Below, one piece after another: positions 22,116 to 32,128 of a stretch of 64,000 bases of DNA. The stretch lies in NCBI GenBank assembly GCA_036172665.1, contig CM069870.1:20434001-20498000 (forward strand). The letters are read 5' to 3'. The stretch is from Prosopocoilus inquinatus. Its lineage: Eukaryota > Arthropoda > Insecta > Coleoptera > Lucanidae. A program made the translations under genes and the position numbers. Within the stretch, counting starts at the first letter, position 1. Each line of letters opens with the position of its first letter. Under the pieces are notes generated by a model. That model saw nothing but the letters and a program-made list of their open reading frames with translations, did no database searches and had not been told where the DNA came from.

Positions 22116-24739
22116 CATATCGAATATTTACTTTAATGGACGCCTGTATGATAAATATGGCACAGCGCTTCCAAACAGTTCATACTTTTCGAAATTTTTC
22201 TCTCTTTTCTACTTCGCTTGGTACCTCGAATCTAGTTTTAATTTGCCCAGACAATAGCCATACACATTTAATCGAATGATTAAGTCGATTGCTCTGGTTC
22301 GCATATGGACTTAGGACAAGTACGAGTCAGCTGCTTAAATAGGTCGAGGTCAAAAGTGATTATCCTCTACGTAGATGAAATTCGGGTTTCGAAACTGGTA
22401 GGTTATGAACTTCTAGAATCCACAAAAAGGACGAAACATGAAACATGCCAATTGAACTCGTAAACGAATCCGCAAATGTAGTTTCAAAAACAGCATGTAA
22501 AATAACAGGGCGGTTAAAATGAACCTAGCTTGGCCAAATGTGTCTAGCATTAGTTTCTTGTAAGTTACTTCAGTTTTGCTGGGTGGCTTTAGCTAAATTC
22601 GAAGATGAATTTTAGTAGCTTTCTTCTAGCCAACAGAATATCTACGATGTACTAAAACACACAGCCGAACACGACAGTGGCATTAGCTAAAATCAGGGTA
22701 AGCTTCTGCTTTATCGATTCAGTTTAATAAAACACAATTTCATCGGTGGAAACACCTGAAAATCGACATCTGACTGTACGAAGCCACGGATAATCACGTG
22801 ATTCTTTTTCCCGTCGAAACTAAACCAAAACCCTGACTGCATCTCTGAAAATACCGAACAAGCACAAGGTTGTCAACTCGTCTATTAAGGATTGATGATC
22901 ACGCTTCAAACCAAAATTCCGGCGAATCTAACCGCTGGAAAGGCTTTCATAACACGGAAAGTGTTTCGCACTTTCACCTCGACTTTCACCGGTAAAAATA
23001 AAACATTTGTCCGCGGATTTTTACAACACTAGAATCCTCTACTTCTCCTCTATCGACTTGGTTTAATAAAACACGGTTTTATCGGTGGGAACACTTGAAA
23101 ATCGACACAAATCGGCAGAATCTTTGCCGATTCGAAACGGAAAGCCCGTCAAGATTCTCGACAAAGTCCGCATTAAAGCTATGTCAACTCCTTCTTTCAT
23201 CAGATTTCATCAGAGAAAGAATAGGCGGGTTGAAACTTCCCCAAACGATTCTTAACAACTGCAAACAACCTCTTCTTCCGGATTCCAGTAGCGGCTGCAC
23301 TTTGCACGTGTAATTTTTATTGACACTCTGCCGTTAACGGCCAAGACTTTTTGTTCGAATTTTTTTCCACATAAGTGCCGGGCACTCCTTCAAAACGAGC
23401 TACCTGAGAATACGTTATCAAAACCCTATCCGACCGACATAAACCGAACCAAACAGCTACCGCTGATAATATATCAAACAAAACTCTCTTTCTCATTGGC
23501 TTTTAAAGGAGTATTACTTCAAACTGCTCTATTTGAACCACGGTTCTAGTAATGATAAAACAATTTTTTTATTGTTTTACGATCCTGTGCACGAATTTTT
23601 AAAAGATCCCACCAAGTCGGATTTATAAATGTAAACAATGCAACTGAACGACATTGAAGTCGCACATGCGCAATGCCTAGCCTCAAGATTGTTTACTGTT
23701 AAAAACAATAGAAACTTTTGTGTAATCACAGGTGCGCTTCTTACGCGTTAGTACCAAAAATTCAATAAATGTTTCTTTTTTGTTTTGAAAAAAAAAACAG
23801 TTCAGCTCGGTTGGAAAATATGTGTATCTTTACAAACTAGTCCTTTAAGAAGCTTAACCATCTTCCTTGTCGATCTCTTATTCCTTTTTGCGAAATGATA
23901 ACCGACAGAGGAAGGGGATTTTTAATTCGTCCGTATATTAAATTAACTCTAAGAAATTGAATTAAACTTTACAAAAATAAACGATTATCTCGGCGAAAGC
24001 TCAAAGCTCCGCCTAAAAGCGGGAGTTAATTATTCAGGAGATCCAGAATGTATACCAATTTGCGTCGGCGTTAAGCGACCTGATTTTGTGACTGTTGCGT
24101 TTCTTTCAAGTACAACTTCGAGCTGTGTAGCTTCCTTTCTGAATAAGTCCCGGAGATAAGGGGACACCGAGAGTTTTATCCCAAATTGTGTTTGGCCTGC
24201 TGGCAGCAGCAGCAGCAGCAGCTAATACGCTCAGTATTTATTAAAATCCGCCCGCGCGCGCGCCCCCCTCCCTCCACGCCCATGCCGGGATCTCTTTCAG
24301 CTTTCGAAACCCCTTCTTTCAAATTACTTTGTGCATAATGGAGAGGAGCAATACTCGTAAATCAATTAGGGGCAACCCTTTCGCAGGCTAATAATTAGTC
24401 GCGTAGGATTTAGGTTTTTGTTGAGCGCAAATTTTTGTTTCCGATTCTGTATGGGAGCGGGTGGGGGGGGGGCTATTGAAAAGCTCGAAAAGGAGAAATA
24501 CTACATTCATTCCGTTTCATGGAAAAAGCAGTTTGTTCGGAATTAAATGAAGAATCGACCTTTAACGTTATTCAATGGGAATGTCTAATTTAATTTCTGT
24601 TAACACCATCTGGACTTTTGCCTTTTAATACTTTAGCAAGTAGGAAGGTCCAAATAGAACAGTTTGAAAACGTACACCTTTAAAAGCAACCGAGAGAGAG
24701 AGAGAAAGAGTTTTGCTTAACATATTATCAGGCGCAGCT
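22116..24739. other. Interval between inverted family R blocks
   Basis: 22690-23110 holds a weak third unit of family R and a duplicated word (GTTTAATAAAACAC..TTTCATCGGTGG, 22720 and 23063). 23490-23580 is a family G copy. (CAG)n lies at 24203-24221, CG-rich DNA at 24250-24280 and a (GA)n run near 24692. The frame at 23095-23313 has no motif. The 24.1-24.5 kb part looks less repetitive and could hold regulatory sequence, but nothing proves it. Confidence 0.4.
24203..24221 (+). repeat. (CAG)n microsatellite
   Basis: About six CAG/GCA units in a row, followed 30 bp later by a CG dinucleotide run. No open frame of note runs through it. Confidence 0.85.
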
Positions 24740-25045
24740 GCTTAGTATATTTTTGTTAGAGTTTTCGAGAATATGAACATATTTTTCTTTCACGGAAGAC
24801 ATAAGCGAAAATATCGGTAGAGAAGCGAGATAGGGTGCGATTCATGTAAAAATCCTCAATAAAATATTTTCTTTTGTACTTTCCACGTTGTAAATTTTTT
24901 TCCAGCGGTTCGATCTTCCTGAATTTTGGCAGAAGGATAGAGGAATATGTGCCAAAGTTAAAGGCGAAATTTCGAGAAAATCCACCGTGGAAAACCTGAG
25001 AAATTCCAGGCTCGTCACTGGCTGGTTCCGCCTTGCTGCTATCCT
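24740..25045 (-). repeat. Repeat family R, inverted copy
   Basis: Reverse complement of 21778-22090 in the same order: GAGAATATGAACAT, GACATAAGCGAAAATATCG, ATGTAAAAATCC, CCAGCGGTTCGATCTTCCTG, GGCAGAAGGATAGAGGAATA, AATCCACCGTGGAAAACCTG and GGCTGGTTCCG. A further fragment in the same orientation is at 25390-25480 (TTAGGTTTGCTCGCAATATA). Confidence 0.7.
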
Positions 25046-25078
25046 TAAGCTTTCTATAATTAAAAATTAATTAATAGA

Positions 25079-25308
25079 TATTGCAGTGGGATAGACAAAT
25101 TGAAGCGGATTTGCTCCTAATAAGTCCCCCATGCAAGGCGGCCATGCTTGCGAATAAATTGGACAAGTCTTATTTGTTTGCAGTGGGAATGTCGAGCTAC
25201 GTCTCTGCTGACGAAGCCCCAAGCAGGGCTGAAACAGCTGTACAGAGGCTGCTCGAAGTTTTCACTGCAATCAAAAACGATTTGCACAAAAATTTTTCTA
25301 AAAATTAA
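25079..25308 (+). CDS. Segment P-Q: unrecognised 75-codon frame
   Basis: A frame open from an acceptor-like TTGCAG to a stop at 25306-25308. Part P (25079-25153) reads WDRQIEADLLLISPPCKAAM; part Q (25153-25305) includes GMSSYVSADEAP, RAETAVQRLLEV and AIKNDLHK, with an amphipathic, helix-like look. Pieces of P and Q recur, rearranged and broken, at 39873-40325 and 42501-42900. In part P of the 39.9 kb copy a stop (TAGGATAG) and an extra G break the frame, so this copy is the best preserved. The differences between Q copies are both silent and amino-acid changing. It may be a terminal exon of an unknown transposon or a captured gene fragment. No family is recognised. Confidence 0.25.
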
Positions 25309-25389
25309 TGTTAAAGAAAAGTACAATTATTAAAAAGTATGTGGAATTAGATAAAATAATAATATCAGCAATATCAATCAAAATGATTA

Positions 25390-25480
25390 CTATTTAGGTT
25401 TGCTCGCAATATATATTCGTGTTAGCTTTTTTTACGGTCATGAAAATATTTTTCTTCTGCAAAAGACGTAAGCGAAAATG
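25390..25480 (-). repeat. Repeat family R, inverted fragment
   Basis: Matches the reverse complement of 21590-21655 and 22020-22090 (TTTGCTCGCAATATATATTC, then AAATATTTTTCTTCTGCA). Together with 24740-25045 it brackets segment P-Q, in the position where the 21 kb block has about 110 bp of unrelated sequence. Confidence 0.55.
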
Positions 25481-26300
25481 GGCAAACGCGACGCAAATAA
25501 AAGTAGGGTCGTAATGAAGCTATCGTTCTTCTTTACACATAAAACGGTTTCGGTTATCAGACTCTCAAGTGAGAGCTTTTCCCAATTCTATCCACGCACT
25601 CAGCATTCAAAACTTCTTTTTACTTGTGACGTCCTAGTTCACCCCGTGCGTTCCCCTTGTAAATGTAAAACTCCCACCCCAGATCTCGTCCCTAAAATAA
25701 ACGAGTTTTAATACGCTAGAGCATAAGCACAAGCACGCAGAATGTTAACTAGTCCGGTGGTAATTACTCCGCGAAGAATTTTAACAGCGCGGCTAAAATA
25801 TTTGTACCATCCAGATTGCGATTTTAAACGAGCGCGCGCGCGCTCGGGACTAAACCCATTATCTTATAGTAGGACATTTTCCGACAGCTGCACGACATAA
25901 TATCCCGAAAATGGAAAAACGTGCGGTCTATGATAGCTCGGATCAAGCCTGCATTCACGCTGAAATTGAGTTCACTGTTGATCCTATAACAACTACTCTT
26001 ACAAAGGATATACCCAATTTATGTCGTTTCTAGATCTCCTTTCCTAACATTCGACAGCAGACACTTCGAAATTCTCCGAGGAAAAGTACACAAAAATACA
26101 TCCCCTTTTTTTCCAGACATCGAACGGGGTTTTAGAAATGTGATATACTTTTTTTATTGAATGCGAAAAGTACTTCTTGTAATAACTTCAATATATTTTT
26201 TTTTACTTGTTGTATGGTGTATATATTTATAGGTATCGCTGATGCAATATCACTCGTTTGAGAAAACAACATGAGATGCATGCAGCTGCATAACAAAAGC
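25481..26300. other. Stretch without a recognisable gene
   Basis: One perfect CG-rich palindrome (GAGCGCGCGCGCGCTC, 25830-25845). The frame at 25478-25711 lacks motifs. Otherwise plain AT-rich DNA. Confidence 0.45.
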
Positions 26301-26730
26301 TGGTCAGCTTAAAATGTATGTATTAAGAAATAAGGCCATACCATCATATCAAGTTAAAACAAAGACAATGCTTGCGTTGTGCAATAATGTAATAGAACAC
26401 CCAATTTATATCGTTGAATCAGAAATGAGTCATAGGAAAGTCGTTGTGCGTTTCCGTAATATAGCTTACAGCTCGAGCGAATTCTAAGAATTCTGAGATA
26501 GCCTAAGATAACCACATGACATACAGCGGCAGTTTTAAATACTGGAAGAGGCAACAGATAGCCAGTTTTGAATCTGACTTTGTTTGCTTGATAACGCGTC
26601 TTAATTTACCTCGTGGATAAATTTTCCAAATTCGGAGTTTTCAATTTCCTAGCTTTGTTTTAATTTAAATCTCCAGCCGCTTGCACCGTACAGCCACAAT
26701 GCTCTCCTTTATTAAGTCAAACTTAAACTA
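26301..26730 (+). repeat. Dispersed repeat family H, copy 2
   Basis: Aligns with 63700-64000 nearly throughout: ATATCAAGTTA, GACAA..CTTGC, TCAGAAATGAGTCATA, AAAG.C.TGTGCGTTTCCGTA, GAGCGAATTCTAAGAA and GTTTTAAATACT. The 3' part also matches 7830-8200. Similarity between the 26 and 63 kb copies is high enough that this family may have moved fairly recently. Confidence 0.65.
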
Positions 26731-27189
26731 TAAGCCTGATTTGAAATAATTCGCTTTGCATCGCCTCGCGTTTTCGATGTTCTTAATAAAGTCGACATTA
26801 AGTAAATGTGAACATGTCAACAGCGCAAATTATATTTTATTTTTTTTTTTAGTATGTAAAAACTATTAAAAAAAACAGTATGCATATTTACACAAACGAA
26901 AGAGGAGTGTTGCTTTTTCAAAAGATGAAACTAATTTATTGTTATCGAATATTATTAGGAAAGGTAAATTTAAAATTAATTTAATTAATTAACTAATTTA
27001 AATTTAAAATTAAAATTAAAATTTCATAAAACCTATTTAATATTTTTTGAATCTGGTTTCCTTCTGACATTTTTACACACATATAAAAATCTGGAGTTAA
27101 TTGCAACACCTTTCGGTCCATCCGTTTGTAGAGTTAAAGAAAAACGGAGTTGGCATGTTTGTCGTTTAAAAGTAGCAGTAAAGCTTATC
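26731..27189. other. AT-rich stretch without a recognisable gene
   Basis: T and A runs (26838-26850), and an AAATTTAAAATTAATTTAATTAAT-like low-complexity block (26965-27025). Nothing else. Confidence 0.5.
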
Positions 27190-27416
27190 TTTGTGAGTAA
27201 ACACTCACTTGTCGAGTTGAAATTTGTGAAAATACCACTAGAGTCATTTTTGTTAATCGTTGTATTTTTAATTTTTTCTCTTTCTATCAATATATTTGTT
27301 AAAATTACCACTTTCTTTTTTTTAATTCAAGTACTATCAGTATCATCAATAAGTTAATCGGGGGAAAATTCCCATAACGAGAGAGACAGTGAAGGAGAAG
27401 AACATGACAAACATTA
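27190..27416 (+). repeat. Family A, copy 3 (left part)
   Basis: Matches 14715-14925 (TCGAGTTGAAATTTGTGAAA, TTAATCGTTGTATTTTTAAT, TTAATCGGGGG.AAATTCCCA). It is interrupted at 27416 by the palindromic insertion and resumes at 27772. Confidence 0.7.
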
Positions 27417-27502
27417 AACTAAAATAGTAAAGGAGACTGTGGTTTAAGAGATAATTGAAATTAACCTCCGCCCATTATAATTTTTGTATCCGTAGATACG
27501 TA

Positions 27503-27535
27503 TTTCGGCAGCTAAGCTACCATCTTCAGTACGCT
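27503..27535 (-). ncRNA. Hammerhead-like motif, left arm
   Basis: On the minus strand: CTGAAGA (27523-27529), one U, stem GGUAGC/GCUGCC with a 3 nt loop and one wobble pair, GAAA (27503-27506), then UACGUA and UC. Stem I could form between GCGUA upstream and UACGG downstream. It is the same fold as in the right arm with one stem II change compensated as G-U. Confidence 0.4.
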
Positions 27536-27672
27536 ACCAACAAAAGAGCACTAAAAAGATCTAAAAACAACCTAATCATCCTAATAAAATTATAAAAATT
27601 AATTTTAACATTTTTATGATTTTATTAGGATGATTAGGTTGTTGTTAGATCTTTTTAGTGCTTTTGAGTTGG

Positions 27673-27720
27673 TAGCGTACTGAAGATGGCAGCTTAGCTG
27701 CCGAAATACGTATCTACGGA
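27673..27720 (+). ncRNA. Hammerhead-like motif, right arm
   Basis: Core order agrees with a type I hammerhead: CUGAAGA (27680-27686), stem II GGCAGC/GCUGCC with loop UUA, GAAA (27703-27706), hexamer UACGUA as a minimal helix III, then AUC as the NUH cleavage triplet (to about 27714). CGUA (27676-27679) and UACG (27715-27718) can pair as stem I. One unpaired U sits between the CUGANGA box and stem II, which known active hammerheads lack, so activity is uncertain. Confidence 0.4.
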
Positions 27721-27771
27721 TTTAAAAATTATTGTGGGCGGAGGTAAATTTCAATTATTTGACAAACATTA

Positions 27772-27850
27772 GGAGCGACAATTGGTACAAGCGTCGTAAC
27801 TAAAGTTCGACATTACCACGAGTGACGGCGCTGCTCCGTTACGTTTAGAT
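27772..27850 (+). repeat. Family A, copy 3 (right part)
   Basis: Continues copy 3 after the insertion: GACAATTGGTACAAGC, GTAACTAAAGTTCGACATTA and GTGACGGCGCTGCTCCGTTA, matching 14930-15000 and 20520-20570. Confidence 0.7.
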
Positions 27851-29489
27851 ACAATTTAGTCGGGAAAATATAACAAGACAAATTAGGTAAGGATTAACAA
27901 CTTTTCAGGTAAAACTTTATCATTAAATATGTATTAAATATGTTCTCCATGATATTTGCAGTAATTACTTTAATTAGTATTTTCTAGCACTTTCTAGACC
28001 TGTTTCGCTTAAAGCAACTCAGGCCGTAAACTTGCTATTATTGTGGAAATTCTTTTAACAATAATCTATAATGATGATGAGATGACCGTTTGTTACGTAA
28101 AAATTTAAACAAACTAACAACTGATTTATAGGAGACACACTATCATTTCTGTGAAACCTATGTTGAAAATTTAAAGAAATGTTATTAACAATTTATAGAT
28201 CGTTCAATTTTCCGGGATGAGTTTTCATTAGGAACATAATTCATAGCGTTAGGTCTCTGTTAAGTTTTCGATTTTGATGATTTTATAAAACTGACTTTAT
28301 GAGCGGTGCAAACCAAATTTTCGCTTTAAGTATTGCTTAGTATTAAGTATGGTTAAAGTATTACTTAAAGAATGCGGTGTAAACGGCAGATACTGTATCC
28401 ATGACCGGCGAGGATGGATTTAATAAAATAAAATTGTTGCAACTAAAAGATCAAACGCTTTAAGAAGTGTCCAGATTTCTTCGTCCCATTTTCTCTCTTT
28501 TAAACTAATTTCCGGACTGGTCAAAGGAGGAATCTTGTCGCACGATTTGAATTTCGGTATCACGGAGTACTGGAATAATCCGGGCGATTAATATAGCTTT
28601 ACAGAATGTTGTGCGAACTTTCCAAGATTTCTCTCAGTGTTGTGAGCACTTTTGTGAATCATGTTCCATCTGACAGTACAGCAGCTCGATTACTCTTTTG
28701 CATTCCCTTGTAATACGAAATGAATTCATGCAATTAGAATAGAATTAATTCCGCGCTAAAAATATCGGTTCGTTACGAACCCCTTTCTTCTTTAATTACG
28801 AACCCCTGTTGCAAAAAATGCTCCAAATTTTTTCTCTTTTCTTAATAAATTCGACACCGTTACTCAGATCTCCCTGTTCGTTTAAAATTGTTAAAATTCA
28901 ACAACTATTGCTCCTCAGGCGCTGGGAAAGCAGTGCATTAGCAAAAAAAATCGCAAAGATTTTAACGTTCCGGATACTTTCTAGACGAACCGTATACATG
29001 GTAAAGCGAAGTTACCAATTTAATTAATGCCAGTTTACTTTAAAAAAAGAAACGCTGCGGAAGCAGAAATTAATATAAGTACTCGTAAGATCAGATCTGA
29101 TTACGGTTGGTGTTAAATAAATTTGTCGTAACATTCCCGTTACAGAGAGATTTTGTGATTCTTGTTGCGTCAGAACCGTAACACAATCTCCTGTTTGTAA
29201 CTTCAGCATTTTCTATTGTACGAAAGTGTATGTCTTCTTTTTGTGAGCACGCATATTAGGGAATTTTGTTAGAATAAAATCTCTGGTCATTTTATGTAAG
29301 CTACTGCGAATTCGAAACATATTGGGAACATTGCCGCCTTTGGTTGGGTCATAGTTCACCTTGGCGCCCTAATTACATTAGATTGGATTGGACCTCGCCC
29401 TTCTCCACAGAGCTTCCTGGACGATAAACAGCCACCTAGTTTTATTGTAAGAATTCGAATTTCCTAGCGGTACACAAACACAAAACAAA
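27851..29489. other. AT-rich stretch without a recognisable gene
   Basis: 28395-28490 shares words with 8210-8310 (ACCGGCG, TAATAAAAT, CCAGATTTCTTCGTCC). Short frames at 28809 and 29024 lack motifs. I see no gene. Confidence 0.45.
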
Positions 29490-30480
29490 ATTTTTTTTAT
29501 CTTATTTAATATCTCGGTCTGAGATAAAGCTTCCATTTAAACATGCGACGCCCGCGGAGAAAAACAATGTCTTACTATGACATAATAACTTCTTGCTCGT
29601 GATTAATTGAGAGAGAGCAGAGACTTTGGAAAAAATAACGCCAAAAAACATCACTGCGCCACCTAGTAGGCAAAATTATGTGTGATAAAAGCATCCCGTG
29701 TGGAGGGGGGGAGTTAATAAAAACAATTAACATGTAAATTATCAATTTAGTTTTTACATGGACTCGAACAGCTTCAAAAAAAGCACGCGACTTATCTGGT
29801 TCCGTGACAAAAGTGACAGGTTTAACAGCGCACAGCAAAAAGCATTTTTTTTTTATAAAACTGAGTATTTCGCATATGAAAACAATAGAAACATCAAACC
29901 ATTCTGTATTGAGCGCGAAGAATTTTGACAAACATCGACGACGCGACGATCAGTTTTGACAAGTGTGTTATTTTAGTGTGAAACGAACTATCCCGACAAA
30001 GTAAGAAACATTAACTAACGTCAATCAAATTTCAAATAACAGATTGACGAAAACAATAGAAACGTCTAAATTAAACCCCAGATTCAATTTTCTTTTAATT
30101 AAATTCAGTAATTGTTTCCCCAAGTTGAAAATTCACGAACGTAGGGCGAACGCTCTTCCGCGAAGTGTTTCTAACGGGCACTGGATTTCTCCTTAGAGTT
30201 ATTCTCTTTTGTTCAACGTTCTTTATCAATATATTTAATATAATATAATATTAATATTAATATAGTTAATCAAGGAAGTAAACATGAGGAGACACACAGC
30301 GAAGGAGAATAACTTGAACATCTTTGAGCCTCAACGAGTCTATTTTGGCCTTCGTTCGAAAACTTCTGGTAACGCATTTTTGGCTTTAAATCTCACACCA
30401 AACGAGAAAATCGTCTTCCAGGGCTAGTTCACTAGTCAAGAAGAGTGCTTGCGTTATTAGTAAGCGGAGGTGGTTGCATT
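29490..30480 (+). repeat. Dispersed repeat family A, copy 4 (diverged)
   Basis: Shared with copies 1 and 2: CGGTCTGAGATA.AGC, CATTTA.AC.TGCGACGCC, GCGCCACCTAGT, AACAATTAACA.GT, GAAGGAGAATAACTTGA, GGCTAGTTCACTAGT and AGTAAGCGGAGGTGGTT. Several blocks are replaced or missing. A 118-codon minus-strand frame (29575-29931) lies inside but is not conserved in the other copies. Confidence 0.5.
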
Positions 30481-31735
30481 GTGAGTTATGAGTAAGAGTA
30501 AAAAGAGTTTAGGGTGAGCATTTAGGCTGATCACCCCTAAATTGAGATCATTACGTAAATATATTCAAGAGTAATCAAAACTGATCTATTTAGAGCGTCG
30601 GTTCGAGTAATGATAAAACTATTTCATTGACTTACAAGTACATTACACGGCTTTTTAAGAGAACCACCACGATGCCAAGGCATTTTTTTGTTAAGTCACT
30701 TATAAACTAACCACTCTCACAGTTAAAGGGGTTAAATAACCGGTTGAGTGATTCTTGTTTAATAGATCAAAGCAAAATTGTTGGATGATAGAAATTTGTT
30801 TTTTTGCCAAAAGCGATTTCCGCTGAAATTACGCATGAAACTGCAAAATTTACATGTTCCGAATCATTTGTATTTACACACATACCAGGCATGCTGTATG
30901 TACTGCAACATAATTATTATTTTTTAATCATACAACTTTACTTTGAAAGCACGACGCGTCGCATTAACCCCCCTCCCCCGCCCCTCCCGACAATCCTATT
31001 AGCAATTATAATTTGGGGTTAGGTTACTGCAGGTTTAATTACAGGGGGCGGTGGTAATACCCGGCGCTTTATTCTCTAAAATAAGACGATGTAATTAACG
31101 ACTTAAGCAAACACGTTTTTATTTGCGTTAACACGTAATTAATTTCTAATCAAAATCTTTCACCATAAAGATTATTAATTAATTATGTATTCAATTTTCG
31201 CACTAAATAAACAAAGCAATTATTAATTAACACGATAGTATTTAATCTTTATTATTAAGCAGTGATCAGAATAATTTTTATTAAGTTAAGTAACACCGAG
31301 TATTATAGTCAATTTTTGTTTTGACCAACCCGGACGGGTAGGCTATTCTTTTCGCATGCGCGTCGAGCACGTTGCGATAGTTCTTCTACAATGCCGCACG
31401 CGACATTTGAATAATTACCGGGCCTCTTTTCGCCTTTTGACCAGTGAGCAAGATAATTATGGTCACATCTCTTATAGAACTGCGCGCTTTTGGTGCCTTT
31501 TGAAGTTTTCATAGTGAAGAATTAAACCAGCCATGTTGAACGGATCGTTGGCCGCATCGCTGTTGCTGTTCACGCATCTGAGGAATCGTTTTTCGACTCT
31601 GCTGAGTTGTGCCACGCTATTTTCGACTTGCTTGTCCCATGGCAATGGACATATTGTAACGTTGAGTTTGAGCAGAACTGGTCATCGCCTCACTTAGTAG
31701 TTCCAATCTCGACTGGCGTCACGACGGTGTCGCGC
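30481..31735. other. Stretch without a recognisable gene
   Basis: 30566-30640 is a family G copy (CTATTTAGAGCGTCGGTTCG, AGTAATGATAAAACTATT). A C run lies at 30968-30990. The minus-strand frame at 31309-31512 (67 codons, KTSKGTKSAQFYKRCDHNYL at its start) is basic and rich in Cys and Arg, with an in-frame stop just upstream; I cannot assign it. Confidence 0.4.
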
Positions 31736-31743
31736 AAAGCATC

Positions 31744-32092
31744 GCGGGAACAGTTTTCTTTTTTTGGAAGTAGTTGCAACTCCGGCAATTCCCGGACTTC
31801 ACTTCCGACGCGACGTCGAGCTTCTATGAGGAAGCATAAAAGTTTTCCCCCTTTTTCTTCATCCTGGCAACGCGTTTCATGACGTCACATCTCGCAGTAT
31901 GATTTTCGGGGTTTGTCGCGGGAAACGTTTTCTTTTTTTGGAAGCAGTTGCAACTTCGGCAATTCCCGGACTCCCCTTCCGACGCGACGTCGAACTTCTA
32001 TGAGGAAGCATAAGAGTCTTCCCCCTTTTTCTGCATCCTGACAACGCGTTGCGTGACGTCACATCTCAAAGTATGATTTTCGGGATTTGTCA
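31744..32092 (+). repeat. Tandem dimer, 174 bp period, GC-richer
   Basis: Two units start with GCGGGAA.(C)GTTTTCTTTTT at 31744 and 31918. Both contain TTGGAAG.AGTTGCAACT, CGGCAATTCCCGGACT, CTTCCGACGCGACGTCGA, CTTCTATGAGGAAGCATAA, CCCCCTTTTTCT and GTGACGTCACATCTC-like words. They are roughly 90 percent alike by eye. Each unit has a GACGTC palindrome and a CRE-like TGACGTCA. Frames of 60-90 codons on both strands follow from the duplication and have no recognised content. Confidence 0.85.
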
Positions 32093-32128
32093 CAGAGCGA
32101 GCTGGCAGTGTGGGCGACTACCAGCCAT

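Larger units (their letters stand above)
27417..27759. mobile_element. Palindromic insertion with hammerhead-like motifs
   Basis: A 343 bp insertion flanked by a perfect 12 bp duplication, TGACAAACATTA, at 27405-27416 and 27760-27771. Arms of about 145 bp (from AATTGAAATTAACCTCCGCC leftwards, mirrored on the right) meet near 27607. Each arm contains CTGAAGA, a 5-6 bp stem with a short loop, GAAA, six nucleotides and UC. The arms differ at several positions, so the palindrome is not brand new. The long duplication and inverted architecture fit a retroelement terminal repeat pair, for example Penelope-like, better than a cut-and-paste MITE. Only about 38 bp at the left end lies outside the symmetry. 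Confidence 0.75.

Noticed and set aside
29575..29931. 118-codon minus-strand frame in family A copy 4
   Set aside because: The frame is not maintained in other copies of the family, and it has no recognised motif.
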